A stretch of 64,000 nt of DNA from Volvox africanus. Lineage: Eukaryota > Chlorophyta > Chlorophyceae > Chlamydomonadales > Volvocaceae. Location of the stretch: assembly GCA_030268105.1 (NCBI GenBank), contig BSDZ01000005.1, forward strand, positions 1,612,001 to 1,676,000, read 5' to 3'. The notes beneath the pieces are model-generated. The model ran no database searches and was not told where the DNA came from. It saw only the letters and a list, made by a program, of their open reading frames with translations. Position numbers and translations under genes: made by a program. This document shows, piece after piece, positions 1 through 10,865 of this stretch (position 1 is its first letter; every line of letters begins with the position of its first letter).

Positions 1-19
1 TCAGGTCAGTTTCGGGTTA

Positions 20-285
20 GAGGAGAGGTTTCCCCGTCCTTTGAGCAGCTAGGTGTCCCCCGTTTTCTGTTGGGCCTTTCTGTGATTTCTTGGTGGCCCT
101 GAGTGCTCTGTGAGTGGCCAGGCGAGAGCCTGTGAGGGCTCGCTGGCCCTAGTGAGAGGGGGAGCACGTGGCAGGACAGACAGACAAAGCCACGTGTTCC
201 TCCCCTGCGCTGTGGCTCGGTCCGGTCAGGACCCCCGGTGCTCGTCTTTGGAGGGCGAGTCGCCCACAGTGTAACACCCACAATA
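20..285 (-). repeat. Dispersed repeat family B, copy 1
   Basis: The reverse complement contains GGGTGTTACA followed by a GC-rich stretch with GCGACT and GCCCT, then GAGCACCGGGGG, and further similarity in the next ~150 bases. The same order occurs at 40096-40170 and 57480-57660. No coding capacity is apparent. Boundaries are approximate. Confidence 0.55.
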
Positions 286-446
286 CATATATATACATAT
301 ACATACATATATATACTTGATTTTGAAGATTATTAGGATTTTATGAGCTGACATTTGGTTGTACCTAGTCGCGGTGTTGCAGTGTCTTGTATGCGCAGTG
401 CGCTGGTCACAACCGCGATTCCGTACGACACATGTACAGCTTATAC

Positions 447-2120
447 CTGTTGCCGCTGCTCCACCTCCCGGCGCTGCTGCTCCGAAATCAGAGTCCTCAA
501 CTCCGCCACCTGTTCGGCGGAAAGGGGGGGACGACGAATAAATGAAACATGATACCGCTATGAACGCTGCTGTAAAGGGGGAGAGGAGGGAAACCCAAAG
601 ACGGACGCGCATGGAACATAAAATTAGGCAGAAAGAGATAAGAGGAGGATTGGAAAAACAACGAAACCGATGGGAGCCTAGCAAAAGAACTTATTTGGAA
701 ACAAGGGGAGGGAGGGTCACTCATTTTATGACTCTCTTCAATATATGCCGCGATAATTGCAAGCTGATGCACTTTAAAGCGGGTGGTTATAAGTCCCTCC
801 ACTGGTTGAGAGGGTGGATGTGGCCCCGATGTTGATGGACGGTGAGGACCCCGGTACTAGTGACTTGTGAGCCGACCAGGACGGGAGTTGAGGCCGCCAT
901 TAGGAAATCCGGCAGAATCCACTAGATGCTGGTGGTGCGTGCTGAACCATCTATCTAGAAATTCACTGCTTTCGGAGCAGTCAACATTCGCTAGGGGTGA
1001 ACGGATGAGGGTATCCCGAAATACTGAAGGGAAGGTAGGGACTGCCGGGTAGTGGCCATGGCAGGTGAAGCAAAATACCCTCCCCCCTTATCCACACACA
1101 CACCCCTTTCTCACCCCTTTCCCACCAGCTTTCGTACAGCCCAAACACAGTTCCGTACAAATAAACACACTTGGCCCCCTCCTCCCTCACCTGTTGCTGC
1201 ATTGCTTGGAGCTCCTGTAACAGCGGAGAGTTGACCGCCGTCAATGACGACGGCGGCACCGTCGACCCTCTGCCGCCACCACGGCCGCTGTCGAGTCGCA
1301 ACCCACTGGAACTGCCACTACCACTGCCGCCGCCGCCGCCTTCATCGTGGGCAGATGCCGTATCGGCCGCTAAACGCCAGCCTCTGCCTTGCTTAAAGCT
1401 TCGCCCGCCGCGGCCGCCGCGGCTAACGTATTTAGGTCCAGATCCAGATCCAGCTCTGGCGCCATTGCCCCATCCTTGGCCGGCTTTAGGCAGCCAAGCA
1501 TCGCTTCGAACAATACTCACCACACCGTTGCTGCTACTGACACTCTTAGCATCAGCATCAGCTGTGGCGGAGTTTCCGCGGCCCATAAGACCAGCACCTT
1601 CCACATCCCTGCCGCTGCTAGCGATGGAACGGAATCCGACGGCGTTGCTACCGTTACTGCTTAAAACCGCGCTACTGCTACTGCCACTGCTACTACCATC
1701 TTCGCTAGTGCTTGCTGTGGCGCCCATGCCTCCAGGGCCCGCTGCCGTCACAATGGATGTGCAATCGAATGCCGCCGCCTGCAGCACTGACCCACATGGT
1801 GCGACAGCCGTCCCGACCAACGCTGCTGAGGCAGTGACTGTGGCGACGGTGCTGTCAGCTGCAGCCTCAGTGTCGTAATTTGGAGCCGGAAGCTCCCAAG
1901 GTGCCGCCGGAAGGAGGGCAGCCTCTGGCGGTCGCGATGTCGGCGTCGGCGTCGGCCGCCCAGTAGGAGCTGCTAGAGCAACGGTGACGGAGCGGTATCC
2001 GTCCGTAAGGGGCCGCAAAGAAGGGCGACACCGGCGGCGATGCAACAACACCCAGGTTGGGCGCTTGCTGGCAGGCATACAGGTGGTGACGGTGGCGGCT
2101 GAAGGAGATAATGCGAACAT
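447..2120 (-). CDS. Low-complexity coiled-coil protein, partial, 3' end unresolved
   Basis: Two exons are visible, reading right to left: 2120-1191 (310 codons) and 509-447 (21 codons). They are separated by an intron with a GTGAGG donor at 1190 and an ACAG acceptor at 510. The first exon encodes a Ser/Ala/Thr-rich region, then an RGG/Gly-rich stretch (GGRGGRSF, GGGGGSGSGS), then a helical end LLQELQAMQQQ. The second continues the helix as VAELRTLISEQQRREVEQ, a short Gln/Glu-rich coiled coil. The exon ends at a GTATAA donor, so at least one more exon should lie below 447; I could not identify it. The ATG at 2120 is the first in frame, but an earlier exon is possible. I recognise no family. 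RGG tracts suggest RNA contact, but that is inference. A family-A repeat (786-1103) sits in the intron. Confidence 0.5.
786..1103 (+). repeat. Dispersed repeat family A (retroposon-like), copy 1
   Basis: The segment matches 24521-24850 over most of its length, including GAGCCGACCAGGA, ATCCGGCAGAATCCACT, TGCTGGTGGTGCGTGCTGAA and GAAGGGAAGGTAGGGACTGC. It ends in a TATCCACACACA-like tail. It lies in the intron of the minus-strand gene at 447-2120. Reverse-oriented, differently truncated copies are at 4154-4264, 52601-52900 and, degenerate, 56190-56310. Confidence 0.75.
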
Positions 2121-3285
2121 AATGACAGACAGCTCCCGGAATAGGCTTCTGTGGTGGTGGTGGCGGCGGTGTATGCAGTGGTCGTGGCGGCAGTGAGTGT
2201 ATGTGTGTGGTTGCGATATAGATGATGATCAAGGGATGGACGTGGAAAATAGCATGAAAAAGCTAACAGCGCCTCCGCCCATGTCAGTGCCCCACTGCTG
2301 GCGCTGTCTCCCAAACCGTGCAGCGCATGTACCGTACCAATACCTTCTCCCGAACGTTCTCCCCAATTGGTTACGGGTGTTGTTCCACTCCTCGCCGGAC
2401 GCTTCTGTGCATAATGTTAGTGAGGTGAATAAGGACATGGTTGGAATGCAGGAGCTTGAGGTGTCTGGTTCTCGGTATGCGAGGGAGCCTTTGCTACGTT
2501 ACAGGGATTCATCAACAGTGTTAACGGCAATGCAAATCATCGTACTTGTCGGGAATGCGCAGGCAAGCAGGCGCGCGGTTCTTGCAAGGCGGCTGTCGTC
2601 GAGATGGCGACGGCTAAAGACACGCGGGAATAATCAGACTGGATGAGCCCCTTCCAAATGAGCCATCTCTGTTTTCTAATCTGAGGGAACGAGTCGATAT
2701 CCTTACCAAGCACTCGCGTTGGCTGAACCGTGTCTTGGCGTCCCCCAGTGTTGCCGCCAGCAGCCTTTAGCCGACGTAGGCACGGGCAACACGAATTAAG
2801 CTTCAGGATATCCTCATCACCGTAATACTAAATGGCCAGAGAGATTGATGCATATTACTCGCACCTGTTGTCCTCACACGCGCGACAGCGGGTTGGTTAA
2901 CGGAAGCCCGTGAAAATGGCCAAAATTGTCCGCGCGAATGCAACATGAAAAGCTGCTTTTCTTCTTCACACGCTGGATATGTAAAATCCATCGGTAAATG
3001 GAGTCGTTGCTGCACGGTTAGAGACGCTCGGCCTTCCGTCGTGCACTCTGCATCATGTATCGCCGTAACCATCCAATTTTTTCATCGCCAAGCTTATTTT
3101 CAAAGCAATCCGTCAAGTACCACGTGAACGGCCTGCCCGTTGAGCCAGTCACGAATAGAACCGTTGACAGTCAACTTTTGTATGAAGTAAAACTCCACTC
3201 TTTGGCCAAGATGTATTACAAGCAACCGCAGAAAGTTTGATACATGTTGGCCTTAGGGGATCATATGTTTCATAAGTCACCTGGA
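2121..3285. other. Intergenic region between divergent genes
   Basis: This lies between the start of the minus-strand gene (2120) and the start of the plus-strand gene (3286), so it should hold both promoters. An open frame at 2197-2646 has no splice or domain support. No clear TATA box or other motif was recognised. Confidence 0.4.
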
Positions 3286-6200
3286 ATGGCTAGGGCACGC
3301 TGGCAAACAGCCATTCTTTGGGAATTACAACTATTCTGTCTAGTGGCAAGTGGTTTACCACATATTGTATCAGGTATAACTTTTGAAAGGGCCGGGACTG
3401 GCGCTTTCCTGCTTGCCGTGGTATGATGTTGCGCGCAGCTGGCGGGACGGGGGAGCTCGAAGTCTTCCGGAGACAAGTATTCGTTGCAGCACACCTGTTG
3501 AATTACTCCAGATTTTGACAGGCATTATAGCTATTGCTAGTAATTGGTAACGGCATGATTGCTCACCCTTCCTGTGGTCCCAAAGCTCAACCTGTTCTCT
3601 ACAGTCACAAACTCATCCTGTGGCAATCAATTTATCGCAGGCGGCCAGGTGGCGCTTCGTGGGTTGCAGGAGGCTGCCGCGAATGAAGCACCTCAACCAC
3701 CTGGGTCCCCTACCTACCCTCCCTACCCTCCCTACACTCCCAACGGTAAGTACTATTTGGATTTGGTGTGTGTGACTGTCCAACGTGTGCTGAAGTTGGA
3801 GCTGTCAATCCTTACCTTGTGTGAGACATACACGAATGCTTTTGGCGGTCATTTGGGGTCGCGGTCCATAGCATAGATACCAGTCTACATGGCAAGAGGG
3901 CCTGCAGCGCCTCCTCCACCCGGACCTTCATCGATAGGCTTGCTCTTTGGAAGTCGAGGGGTCAACAAAGGGGAGAGGAAGTCAGTTGAATCTGATCGGG
4001 TCTGGCACGGGACCTACCCTGCTCTGACATGAGAGAAAGGCCGGGGCGCTCACGCTGGGTGGCCAGGAGGTGGACGGCGAGTTGATGTAACGGGCGCTTT
4101 GGGGTCGTGTAGACGTAGCTTAAAGTAAGGAAGACGAAGACGCTTCCATATATGTGTGTAGGATAGGGGGGTACATCACCCGTGGCCACTAACCTGGCAG
4201 TCCCTACCTTCCCCGGTGTTTCGGGGCACCCTCATCCAGTCTCCCATGCCGACTTCTCCGAAATCTTCCATATATCTTCCATATATGTATGTATTCGTTA
4301 TTATGTATAGGGGAGAGTGTACGTCATCCGACCAGCTCCAACTTGATTATGTTTGCCCGGCCCTTCATCCTGGTGTCGGTACTTCACAACAACGCCCCAA
4401 GTCATTAATGAATTGGAGGAGCCGACTTGGGGCGTTGTTGTGAAGTACCGACACCAGGATGAAGGGCCGGGCAAACATAATCAAGTTGGAGCTGGTCGGA
4501 TGGCGTACACTATGAAATGAATTGTCGGCCCCAAGTGGAGGACCTGATGGCCGCCCACGGCCTGCATGCATAGCGCCTAAGATGCAACTCAATCGACACT
4601 AGGTCGGCCAGTAGGTGAGTGTTAGCGATTCAGGAACTAACGAAAAATACAATACGGGGGGTGTCAACGAGTTGCATGTAGCGCAGGTGGAGTACATCGG
4701 ATGGGTGTACCCCATAAAAAGACCCCACCATCCGCAACCGGCTTTTTCGGAAGATAAACACAGATTTTTGCTGTGAACTCTCCACCTGGTTCGTCTCCCT
4801 CTCCACCTGGTTGACCTGCAGACGCATCCGTCCGCGCTCTATCTGACGCCATCCCTGGCTGTGTTCCGCTGCAGGTCCACCAACCCCCTCACCAACTCCA
4901 ACGGTACCCCCGTCACCGCCTCGGTTTCGCCGTCCACAGTCCCCTAGGCAACCCATAAGCCCTTCACCGCCCGCAGCAGCCACAACGCCTCCGCTGCTAT
5001 CCCCACGAACCCCACCCTCTCCACCACCCACCTTATCTCTCCGACCTCCACCATCTCCATCTCCATCTCCACCACCAAACTCCACTCTTCATTCCCCAGC
5101 TTTGCCGTTGCTTGCGCCATCGGTCTTCAACCTGTCCATTCCCCCGACTGGTGTCCCCGCAGCCGTCTTGCCACCGTCCCCGTCGCCAAGCTTGCCATCA
5201 CCTTCGCCACCACCGCCACCACCTTCCCCGCAGCCGGCACCGCCACCACGGCCCCCGCTGCCGCCTAGCCCGCTGCCGACGGCGCCCTTCCCGCCCTTCC
5301 CACCACCACGGCCGCCGATCTACGCGCAGAGCACCAAGTCCACGGACGGCGCTTTAATTGGCGTCATGGTGCCTTTGGGCCTTGCCGTATTGGCCGCTGC
5401 GGGCTTTGTGAGCTGGAAGCTAGTGCAGGTGCTACAGAACGGCGGTACTGGTCGTTCTGGCGCCGTGCGTGTGGATCTGGAATCTGGTGGCAGAGTTCCT
5501 GGCCGCCGTGGCGGCGGTGCCACATCCGCTGGCGGCGCGTCTACCTCCCGCAGTGCCAACGGCAGAGCTGCAGCAGCCGCGGCGGAGGATACAAACCCCC
5601 TGTTCGGCTTTGCAAAGAAGGCTCGGAGCAGTGGACCTGCGGCAAATGGGAATGCCGGGGCTGCAGCGGGAGGTGGCCGGGCCGGTCGGCAACCGCAGCG
5701 TCCGCCAGTTGGTCGCCGAACCCATTCACCGGATGAGTCGGGGAGCGGATCGGGGGACACAACGGATTCGGATTCAGGATCCGATCAGCAAGACAGCGGC
5801 GCCACCCAGGATACAGTGCGACGTGGCGGCGGCCGTGGCGGCACCACGCCGCCGCCAGCTGCCCGGCGACCTGGTGGGGCCGCAGCACCATTGATGACAG
5901 CATTTGCTGGTGCGGCTGGGCGCGGCCGGGGCCGCGGCCCACCAGGGCCTCCTGCTCGACGCCCTGCCGCAGTCCAGGAATCGGACGATGGAAACAGCGA
6001 GAGTGAAAGTGATGGCACCGACAATGAGGTCAGCGCGCCGCCAGCGCGCAGCCGTGGCGGTGCCGGGCCCTCTGCAGGCCGAAGCGCTCCCATGGCACCC
6101 GGGCGGCCCGGTGTGGGCCCTATGGCCGGCCGAGGCCGGGGCGTCGGCAACCCTGCAGGGCGCGGCGGGGCCCGGGTAGCCGCGCCGCCCAGCTCTGAGA

Positions 6201-6298
6201 GCAGCGACAGTGGAGAAAGCGGCAGTGAAGACGATGGCCCGCCACCGCCGCGGCGTGCGCCCGCACGACCGGCACCGGGTCGCACTGGCCGCCGCTAG
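3286..6298 (+). CDS. Single-pass membrane protein with proline-rich ectodomain (paralogue 1)
   Basis: Three exons, 3286-3373, 3605-3745 and 4875-6298, give a 550-aa protein. Their lengths (88+141+1424) sum to whole codons, both introns are phase 1, and the donors are GTATAA and GTAAGT. Residues 1 to about 23 form a signal peptide (hydrophobic ILWELQLFCLVAS). A short segment with NSSCGN and the hinge YPPYPPYTPN follows. A Pro/Ser-rich ectodomain runs from about residue 77 to 230 ([17 protein letters not shown], similar in style to hydroxyproline-rich volvocine wall glycoproteins). The membrane helix is near 235-263 (ALIGVMVPLGLAVLAAAGF), then a cytoplasmic tail of ~287 aa rich in Gly/Arg/Ala with acidic SDSGSD clusters. 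No catalytic domain is seen. A matrix-sensing or anchoring role is inference. Intron 2 carries a family-A repeat and a long hairpin. The neighbour at 10866-15328 has the same architecture. Confidence 0.75.
4154..4264 (-). repeat. Dispersed repeat family A, truncated copy with target-site duplication
   Basis: The segment starts GTGTGTAGGATAGGGGGG and runs to CTTCTCCGAAAT. It matches the reverse complement of the end of copies 1 and 2. It is flanked by the 11-bp direct repeat CTTCCATATAT at 4143-4153 and 4265-4275, with a third copy at 4276-4286. The shared end with a variable opposite end is what 5'-truncated retroposition gives. It lies in intron 2 of the gene at 3286-6298. Confidence 0.7.
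4316..4511. repeat. Near-perfect 88-bp inverted repeat (hairpin), intronic
   Basis: Arms 4316-4403 and 4424-4511 are reverse complements with one mismatch near the base of the stem (T versus C in GTACGTC/GTACGCC). The loop is 20 nt (4404-4423). It sits in intron 2 of the plus-strand membrane protein gene, about 50 nt after a family-A repeat. As RNA it would fold into an ~88-bp duplex. Long, nearly perfect intronic hairpins are known small-RNA precursors in Chlamydomonas; a small MITE-like element is the alternative. Confidence 0.85.
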
Positions 6299-6413
6299 CA
6301 GCCGGCCGGGCCTAGGCCACGTTAACACCAATGGGAATTGTGCAAGCCAACAATAGTCTCTGCGTCAAAGCGCGCTCACCATGCCTTACCCTTTACTGCA
6401 ACCAAGACCAGGC

Positions 6414-6854
6414 TTAAGCGCCGTGACCAACTATGGCGCCGTGGATAGCTGGTCCCCTTCGTCCCGCATCTAGTCCTCTATGCTTCCATGCTACAAGCAC
6501 CGCCGCAGTCGCAGCGGAGGCCAGTCCACCCGGGCAATAGAAGTATCCAGGCGGTTGAAGACACAGCAGGTAGCAGGCGACCCTGGTGGTGAGCCTGGCC
6601 TGGGGACAGATAGGCATTGGTGAGCCATAAGGCAATCCACCCCGATTGCCTCCATTGCGGTCATCGGTCTCGAGTCCATCGGCAGTACTGCTCTCCACCT
6701 CAACCTCAACCTCCAGCGCGGCAGTGCTGGAGCTGCCTCCTGGTGGAGTTGAGAGAAGCGTCGAAGGGAAGCCGGAAAAGTGCGCTGCATTCTTGTGCGC
6801 TGGGGAAGCGGAGGGCGGGCGCTGCTGCCTATCAGAACCCCTGTCTTCCGCCAT
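6414..6854 (-). CDS. Hypothetical protein, 146 aa, weak candidate
   Basis: An ATG-initiated open frame (MAEDRGSDRQQRPPSASP...) is convergent with the gene ending at 6298. The first ~85 residues are Ser/Pro/Glu-rich with an EVEVEVESS stretch and look more protein-like than the end. No domain was recognised. A spliced gene sharing only the first part is possible, and so is a chance frame. Confidence 0.28.
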   Translation of the reverse strand: MAEDRGSDRQQRPPSASPAHKNAAHFSGFPSTLLSTPPGGSSSTAALEVEVEVESSTADGLETDDRNGGNRGGLPYGSPMPICPQARLTTRVACYLLCLQPPGYFYCPGGLASAATAAVLVAWKHRGLDAGRRGPAIHGAIVGHGA

Positions 6855-7637
6855 AGGGATCTTTTACCAGCTCCGCACTTCTGATGATTTGGCGGCTTAA
6901 TGAGGAATTCGGCACGTGCGGAGGTTTGCTCTATCTTTGGTTCATTAATTGCGGTAAAACGGTCAAGGGCTCAGGGCGCCCAGGATAGGCAATAAGCATT
7001 CAGGGACAGATCCGCGGCAGAGGGGCAGAGTGGAAGAGCCAGTGCAAATCCTCATATGTAAGGGCACCCGTTTTGCACTTCCAAATGCGTGGGAGGAGGG
7101 TGTGAAGGAGGTGTCTGGCACTCGCAATAGCCACACACTTGGAAAGGTGGCCGGCGCCCCGCTCCTGGCTCGTGCCTTTCACAGCATGTACACCTAGCCC
7201 GGACCTGGACCCGCTCTGGGTGCCGCAGCCGTTTCGGCAGCATATACTACTCCTGCTACTGCTGCTGCCGCTGGTGCCGTTACAGATTCCATGTAAGGGC
7301 TGTCGGGGGCTTACGGCTTATTATTACAGCAGGCTCAAACGTCCACGTTGTTCACGTTGAAGCGCAACAGAGCGCGTAACTCGGAGGATCATGTGCACGA
7401 CGCTGTCCATTTTCCTTCACGCGTTATGGCCATCGCTGTAATATGATAAAATATGATATGCCATCAGACTTGGAAGAAAGTATTTATTATGCGGTTTATG
7501 GTGATATGGCATGTGGTAGATGTGTGCGGGAGATTCCGCAAAGGCACGTGCGGGTTGGTGTGGCTTGCGGCACGATTCTTCTATTTCCCAGGCCCTTGAT
7601 GGCGTAACGCTCCATTCAGCTGTGACGCATCAGCTCT

Positions 7638-8187
7638 CTAGGCCAATATGTCATATAACCTGGTAATGCCATGTGTTATACCACGTGCCATATCTGCTCC
7701 GGTTGCCAAGGCCGGCAGGCTGGCCGATGAGTTGGTGATGGATGGTTGGGTCCGGTGCGGGCTGATGAGGACAAGAGACATCAACCCCGGTGTTTCGCTT
7801 CCGTTTGGGTCCGCAGCCCCTGATCGAGTCACAGCATGCAATATTATTTATTTGGACCGCAAGATATGCGGTCACGAACATGCGGGAAGGTGCAGGGGGC
7901 GACAGGTATGGGAGTGTGACACTTACCCTGTGAGAGAAACGATAACGAATGGGTTTTGAAAACATGGAAGTCCTCCAGGCAGCAGAAGACCCTATAACGA
8001 CTGGTTGCTGCTGAAGATCATAGGCTAGGCGAGTCGCCAGGGGTTGTTGCTGATGGCGATGGTGATGGTGACCACCGTGGTGGTGATATGTCGTCGTGTG
8101 ACCTCTTGGGCCACAGCACGGAGAGGCTGTTTGGGGTTGGTGCTGATCAATGTATGTTGTGACATCTCCTAGCCGTGCCTCCGACAT
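7638..8187 (-). CDS. Hypothetical His/Gln-rich protein, uncertain model
   Basis: A first exon may run 8187-7927 (87 codons), with ATG at 8187 and a strong GTAAGT donor immediately after AGG at 7927. It encodes a His-rich run (YHHHGGHHHHRHQQQ) and a Gln-rich part. The downstream exon is not settled: an acceptor near 7820 gives only a short tail, while other frames stay open to 7638 or 7651. No family was recognised. Histidine runs in this GC-rich genome can arise from simple repeats. Confidence 0.3.
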
Positions 8188-9094
8188 GCCTTTGTCCCTC
8201 TCTTTTCCCTTCTCGTCTTTCTCTGTCTTACTTTCATCACTTGACTTGACCTGACCTGACCTGATACACCTAGATACCCTTCGGGCGCAGGAAGTAGTCG
8301 CCCATATGGTGCTTCGAACATGGTCTGCCGGGAGCTTATGGCGCTATACTACAAACAAGGGGAAAACGTCGCTCGCGCAATGGGGTTGGATGAGTTTTGC
8401 TGTGAATGCTTGCAAATGGGGGATAGTGAGGGAATGCTAAAACCTTTCCATGCGCCACCACCAGTCCCTCCCTATTTATCTTCCCATCCTATGGTGTCAT
8501 GGACCCAATTCATTGGACCAATGCCCCTTCTGCCCAACTAGCCAGCTGGCTGAGTCAATGACTTTCCGACGGTCCTGACTTCCTTTCTTGCGGGCGCTGC
8601 GCGTAGAGACAGAGGTGTAACGATGGTGGAGATGGAGGGTGTGGAGGGTTCTAGGGATAGAGAGATTAGGATCATGGGGGCGGGTGTGGAAGCAGTGCAA
8701 TCCCCAACGCACTGCTGATGGCTCCAATCGTAGCGGGGTGATATACTTTTACATGTGCATGCAAATGGAGGGGATTGTTGCACCCATGTCGCTATGCGGC
8801 GAAAAGAACCACATATGCACGGGGGGGCGGGGTAACGCTCTTCAATGTGCGAGGACGTGACGAGCGAGGTGCGTCGTTGCATAGGCTGTACTGTGCTGTG
8901 CTTAGTTTGGATTGCCCATGGGAAGGAAATGTATTCAAGGAAAGATGTCGAGGTGTGCCATATCGTGCCATGCCGTAGAGTATGTGTGTTTTCTTTTAAG
9001 GAAAAGGCGTGATGCCGTAACCGTAATGCGGGCACATATGTCTGCACATTAATATTTGTAAACCAGAACGTGCCCCCGTCAGGTTAATAGTAGT

Positions 9095-9190
9095 AGTACG
9101 GCGGCTGTAACCTGGCGTAGCCTGGCGTGTGTTAAGAGGTTGGGGAACTGAGGGATGGCATTGTCTCCCCTGTATGCCCGCACCACCAGA
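9095..9190. repeat. Dispersed repeat family C, copy 1
   Basis: The segment contains GTAGCCTGGCGTGTGT, AAGAGG, GGGAACTGAGGG and CCCCTGT..GCCCG in the same order as at 58490-58575. It is non-coding. Confidence 0.55.
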
Positions 9191-9959
9191 GGGCTAACAA
9201 ACCCGTCTGTCATTCCACCCGTCTTGTATCTGTCTATGTGTCCCGATGGATCTCCAGCGGTTTGGCCTACCTTGGGTCGTACACGTCCAAGTACAGTAAC
9301 TGTTCGCTCGAGCATCAGTGGCGCCCATTGGACCTAGGGAGGATTCCGTAGCGGGCTTAGGGGCTGCATCCCCCTTAGGGGTTTGTGATCCGCATCTGTG
9401 GCTTGACGATTAGGGAAAAGACGGTCCTTAGCAGAGCTGCGGCGTCGTCCTCATTGCTCGCTGCCTGGCAACTTCGCCTGGCGCTTTTCCCACTGGATGG
9501 TGAAGGGGCTTCGCATGCCATGCTTCAAAATAAGTCTTTGCACCTAAGCCGGACCTGATACGTCACATGAGACATAGCCTGGAGGTAATATTCTGCCGAA
9601 AACTGCAGCGCGCACCCACGGCCAGACCGAAACTACCGAGACGCTTCTCAGGGCGCAGATGAAGCTGGCGATAAATTTCACTTACAGATGCGTAAAATAA
9701 GAATCAAAGTTGCACCATGCCAAAAAGGAATTAGTCTCTGCAGAATGCGCGTCGGAAGGCGGAATGTTTCTTGTTGACGGTTCGCCTCCGTCGTCATCGA
9801 AAATTCGAATCGGCTTGAAGGCCCACTCGCCCGCATAAAACCCACCATATATAACACCTGAATGAACTTGCTAAAACATTATATTTCACAACATTTCTTT
9901 GACGGTCCGTGACGGTCGGAAGGATGGGGGTAAAGCGAATACATCATACGTTTGTGCTA

Positions 9960-10172
9960 CTAGGGTTGTTTGATCTCTTCGCCTTCTCCTTTCTTCGGCT
10001 CGCCAACCTTGGCAGAAGCGCAAGGGGGTCTTCGCGGGAGTACTTGAAACAAAGAGACGGTGGCAAGGTTGCTTAATGGCTTACTGAAGTAGTAATCGAT
10101 GCTGGTGATTCGACTTCTGATTCGTCCGTCAGGGTGCCCTAACTTGGCAACGTCCTCTTTAGGACGTGCCAA
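9960..10172 (-). CDS. Small basic hypothetical protein, 70 aa
   Basis: The open frame begins MARPKEDVAKLGHPDGRIRS, continues RITSIDYYF, and ends with a Lys/Glu-rich tail. The first ~29 residues look like genuine protein. A good GTAAGC donor follows immediately, and downstream acceptors would give a different basic tail (PRLASRRKEKAKR), so the gene may have a small intron. No family was recognised. It is isolated from other genes. Confidence 0.35.
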   Translation of the reverse strand: MARPKEDVAKLGHPDGRIRSRITSIDYYFSKPLSNLATVSLFQVLPRRPPCASAKVGEPKKGEGEEIKQP

Positions 10173-10865
10173 TTGTCGCGAATAAATTGCTGCCAGTATG
10201 CCAAGCCAGGCGTTCTGTTCGTAGGAGCGGTGGTTAATTATTTACAGGGTTTAAACTGAAGTCTACCGTCGATTTCGTTGCGATGAAGAGTTTGGCGATT
10301 ACTGGTGCTCGTCCTATTTGGCAGCTGTATGGCAGATAGGAAGAAGCTCAGGTATCAGGAGATGGCCAATACAATGCAGAATCTTCCAATAAAAAGCGGA
10401 ACTCAATCTCGTATGAGACATTTCTTGGCCGTAATATCACTTCAGAGTTGCGACGCTGGTCCTGCCGGCGTCTTAACTTCCTCAGCTGTCACATTGGATC
10501 CTGTTAACGGTATTGACTTACATGACCGGGCAATAATGCGGCTGCAGAAAAAGAGGCTTTCAATCGATGGTTTATGATTCGTAACCTTAAAAACTGCTCG
10601 AAATTGGGTTACTGAAAAGCTTCGATTATACAAGCTCAGGTTCCCATAGCTGTTCAACGAAAAAACATCCACAGAAGACCAGCTGCCCTGCAAGTGCTTT
10701 AAATGACTATCATTACACAAAATATGAAATTGAGTTGGCGTGAATGATCAGGAGCTTCAAGGATGACCGAGTCAGCGTTGCAGCTGCGATGACGCGGCGA
10801 CCCTCTATTCGCGCGACTCCCCTTAAAGGAAAGCATCACATCAACATGGAATGATGAACTGAAGA

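Larger units (their letters stand above)
6299..10865. other. Gene-poor region between the two paralogues
   Basis: Only weak minus-strand candidates are seen (6414-6854, 7638-8187, 9960-10172). A family-C repeat lies near 9095-9190. A candidate TGTAA polyadenylation signal at 7437-7441 could serve the gene ending at 6298, though that needs a ~1.1-kb 3' UTR. A plus-strand open frame at 10305-10577 has no supporting splice or domain signal. Nothing else was recognised. Confidence 0.4.

Noticed and set aside
1171..1878. 235-aa plus-strand Leu/Pro-rich frame
   Set aside because: It is antisense to the Ser/Gly-rich exon 1191-2120. The minus strand has the splice donor and the coiled-coil continuation.
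5774..6331. Long minus-strand frames opposite the membrane-protein tail
   Set aside because: GC-rich Gly/Arg/Pro coding sequence keeps all frames open. The plus-strand frame has consistent exon phases and a membrane helix.
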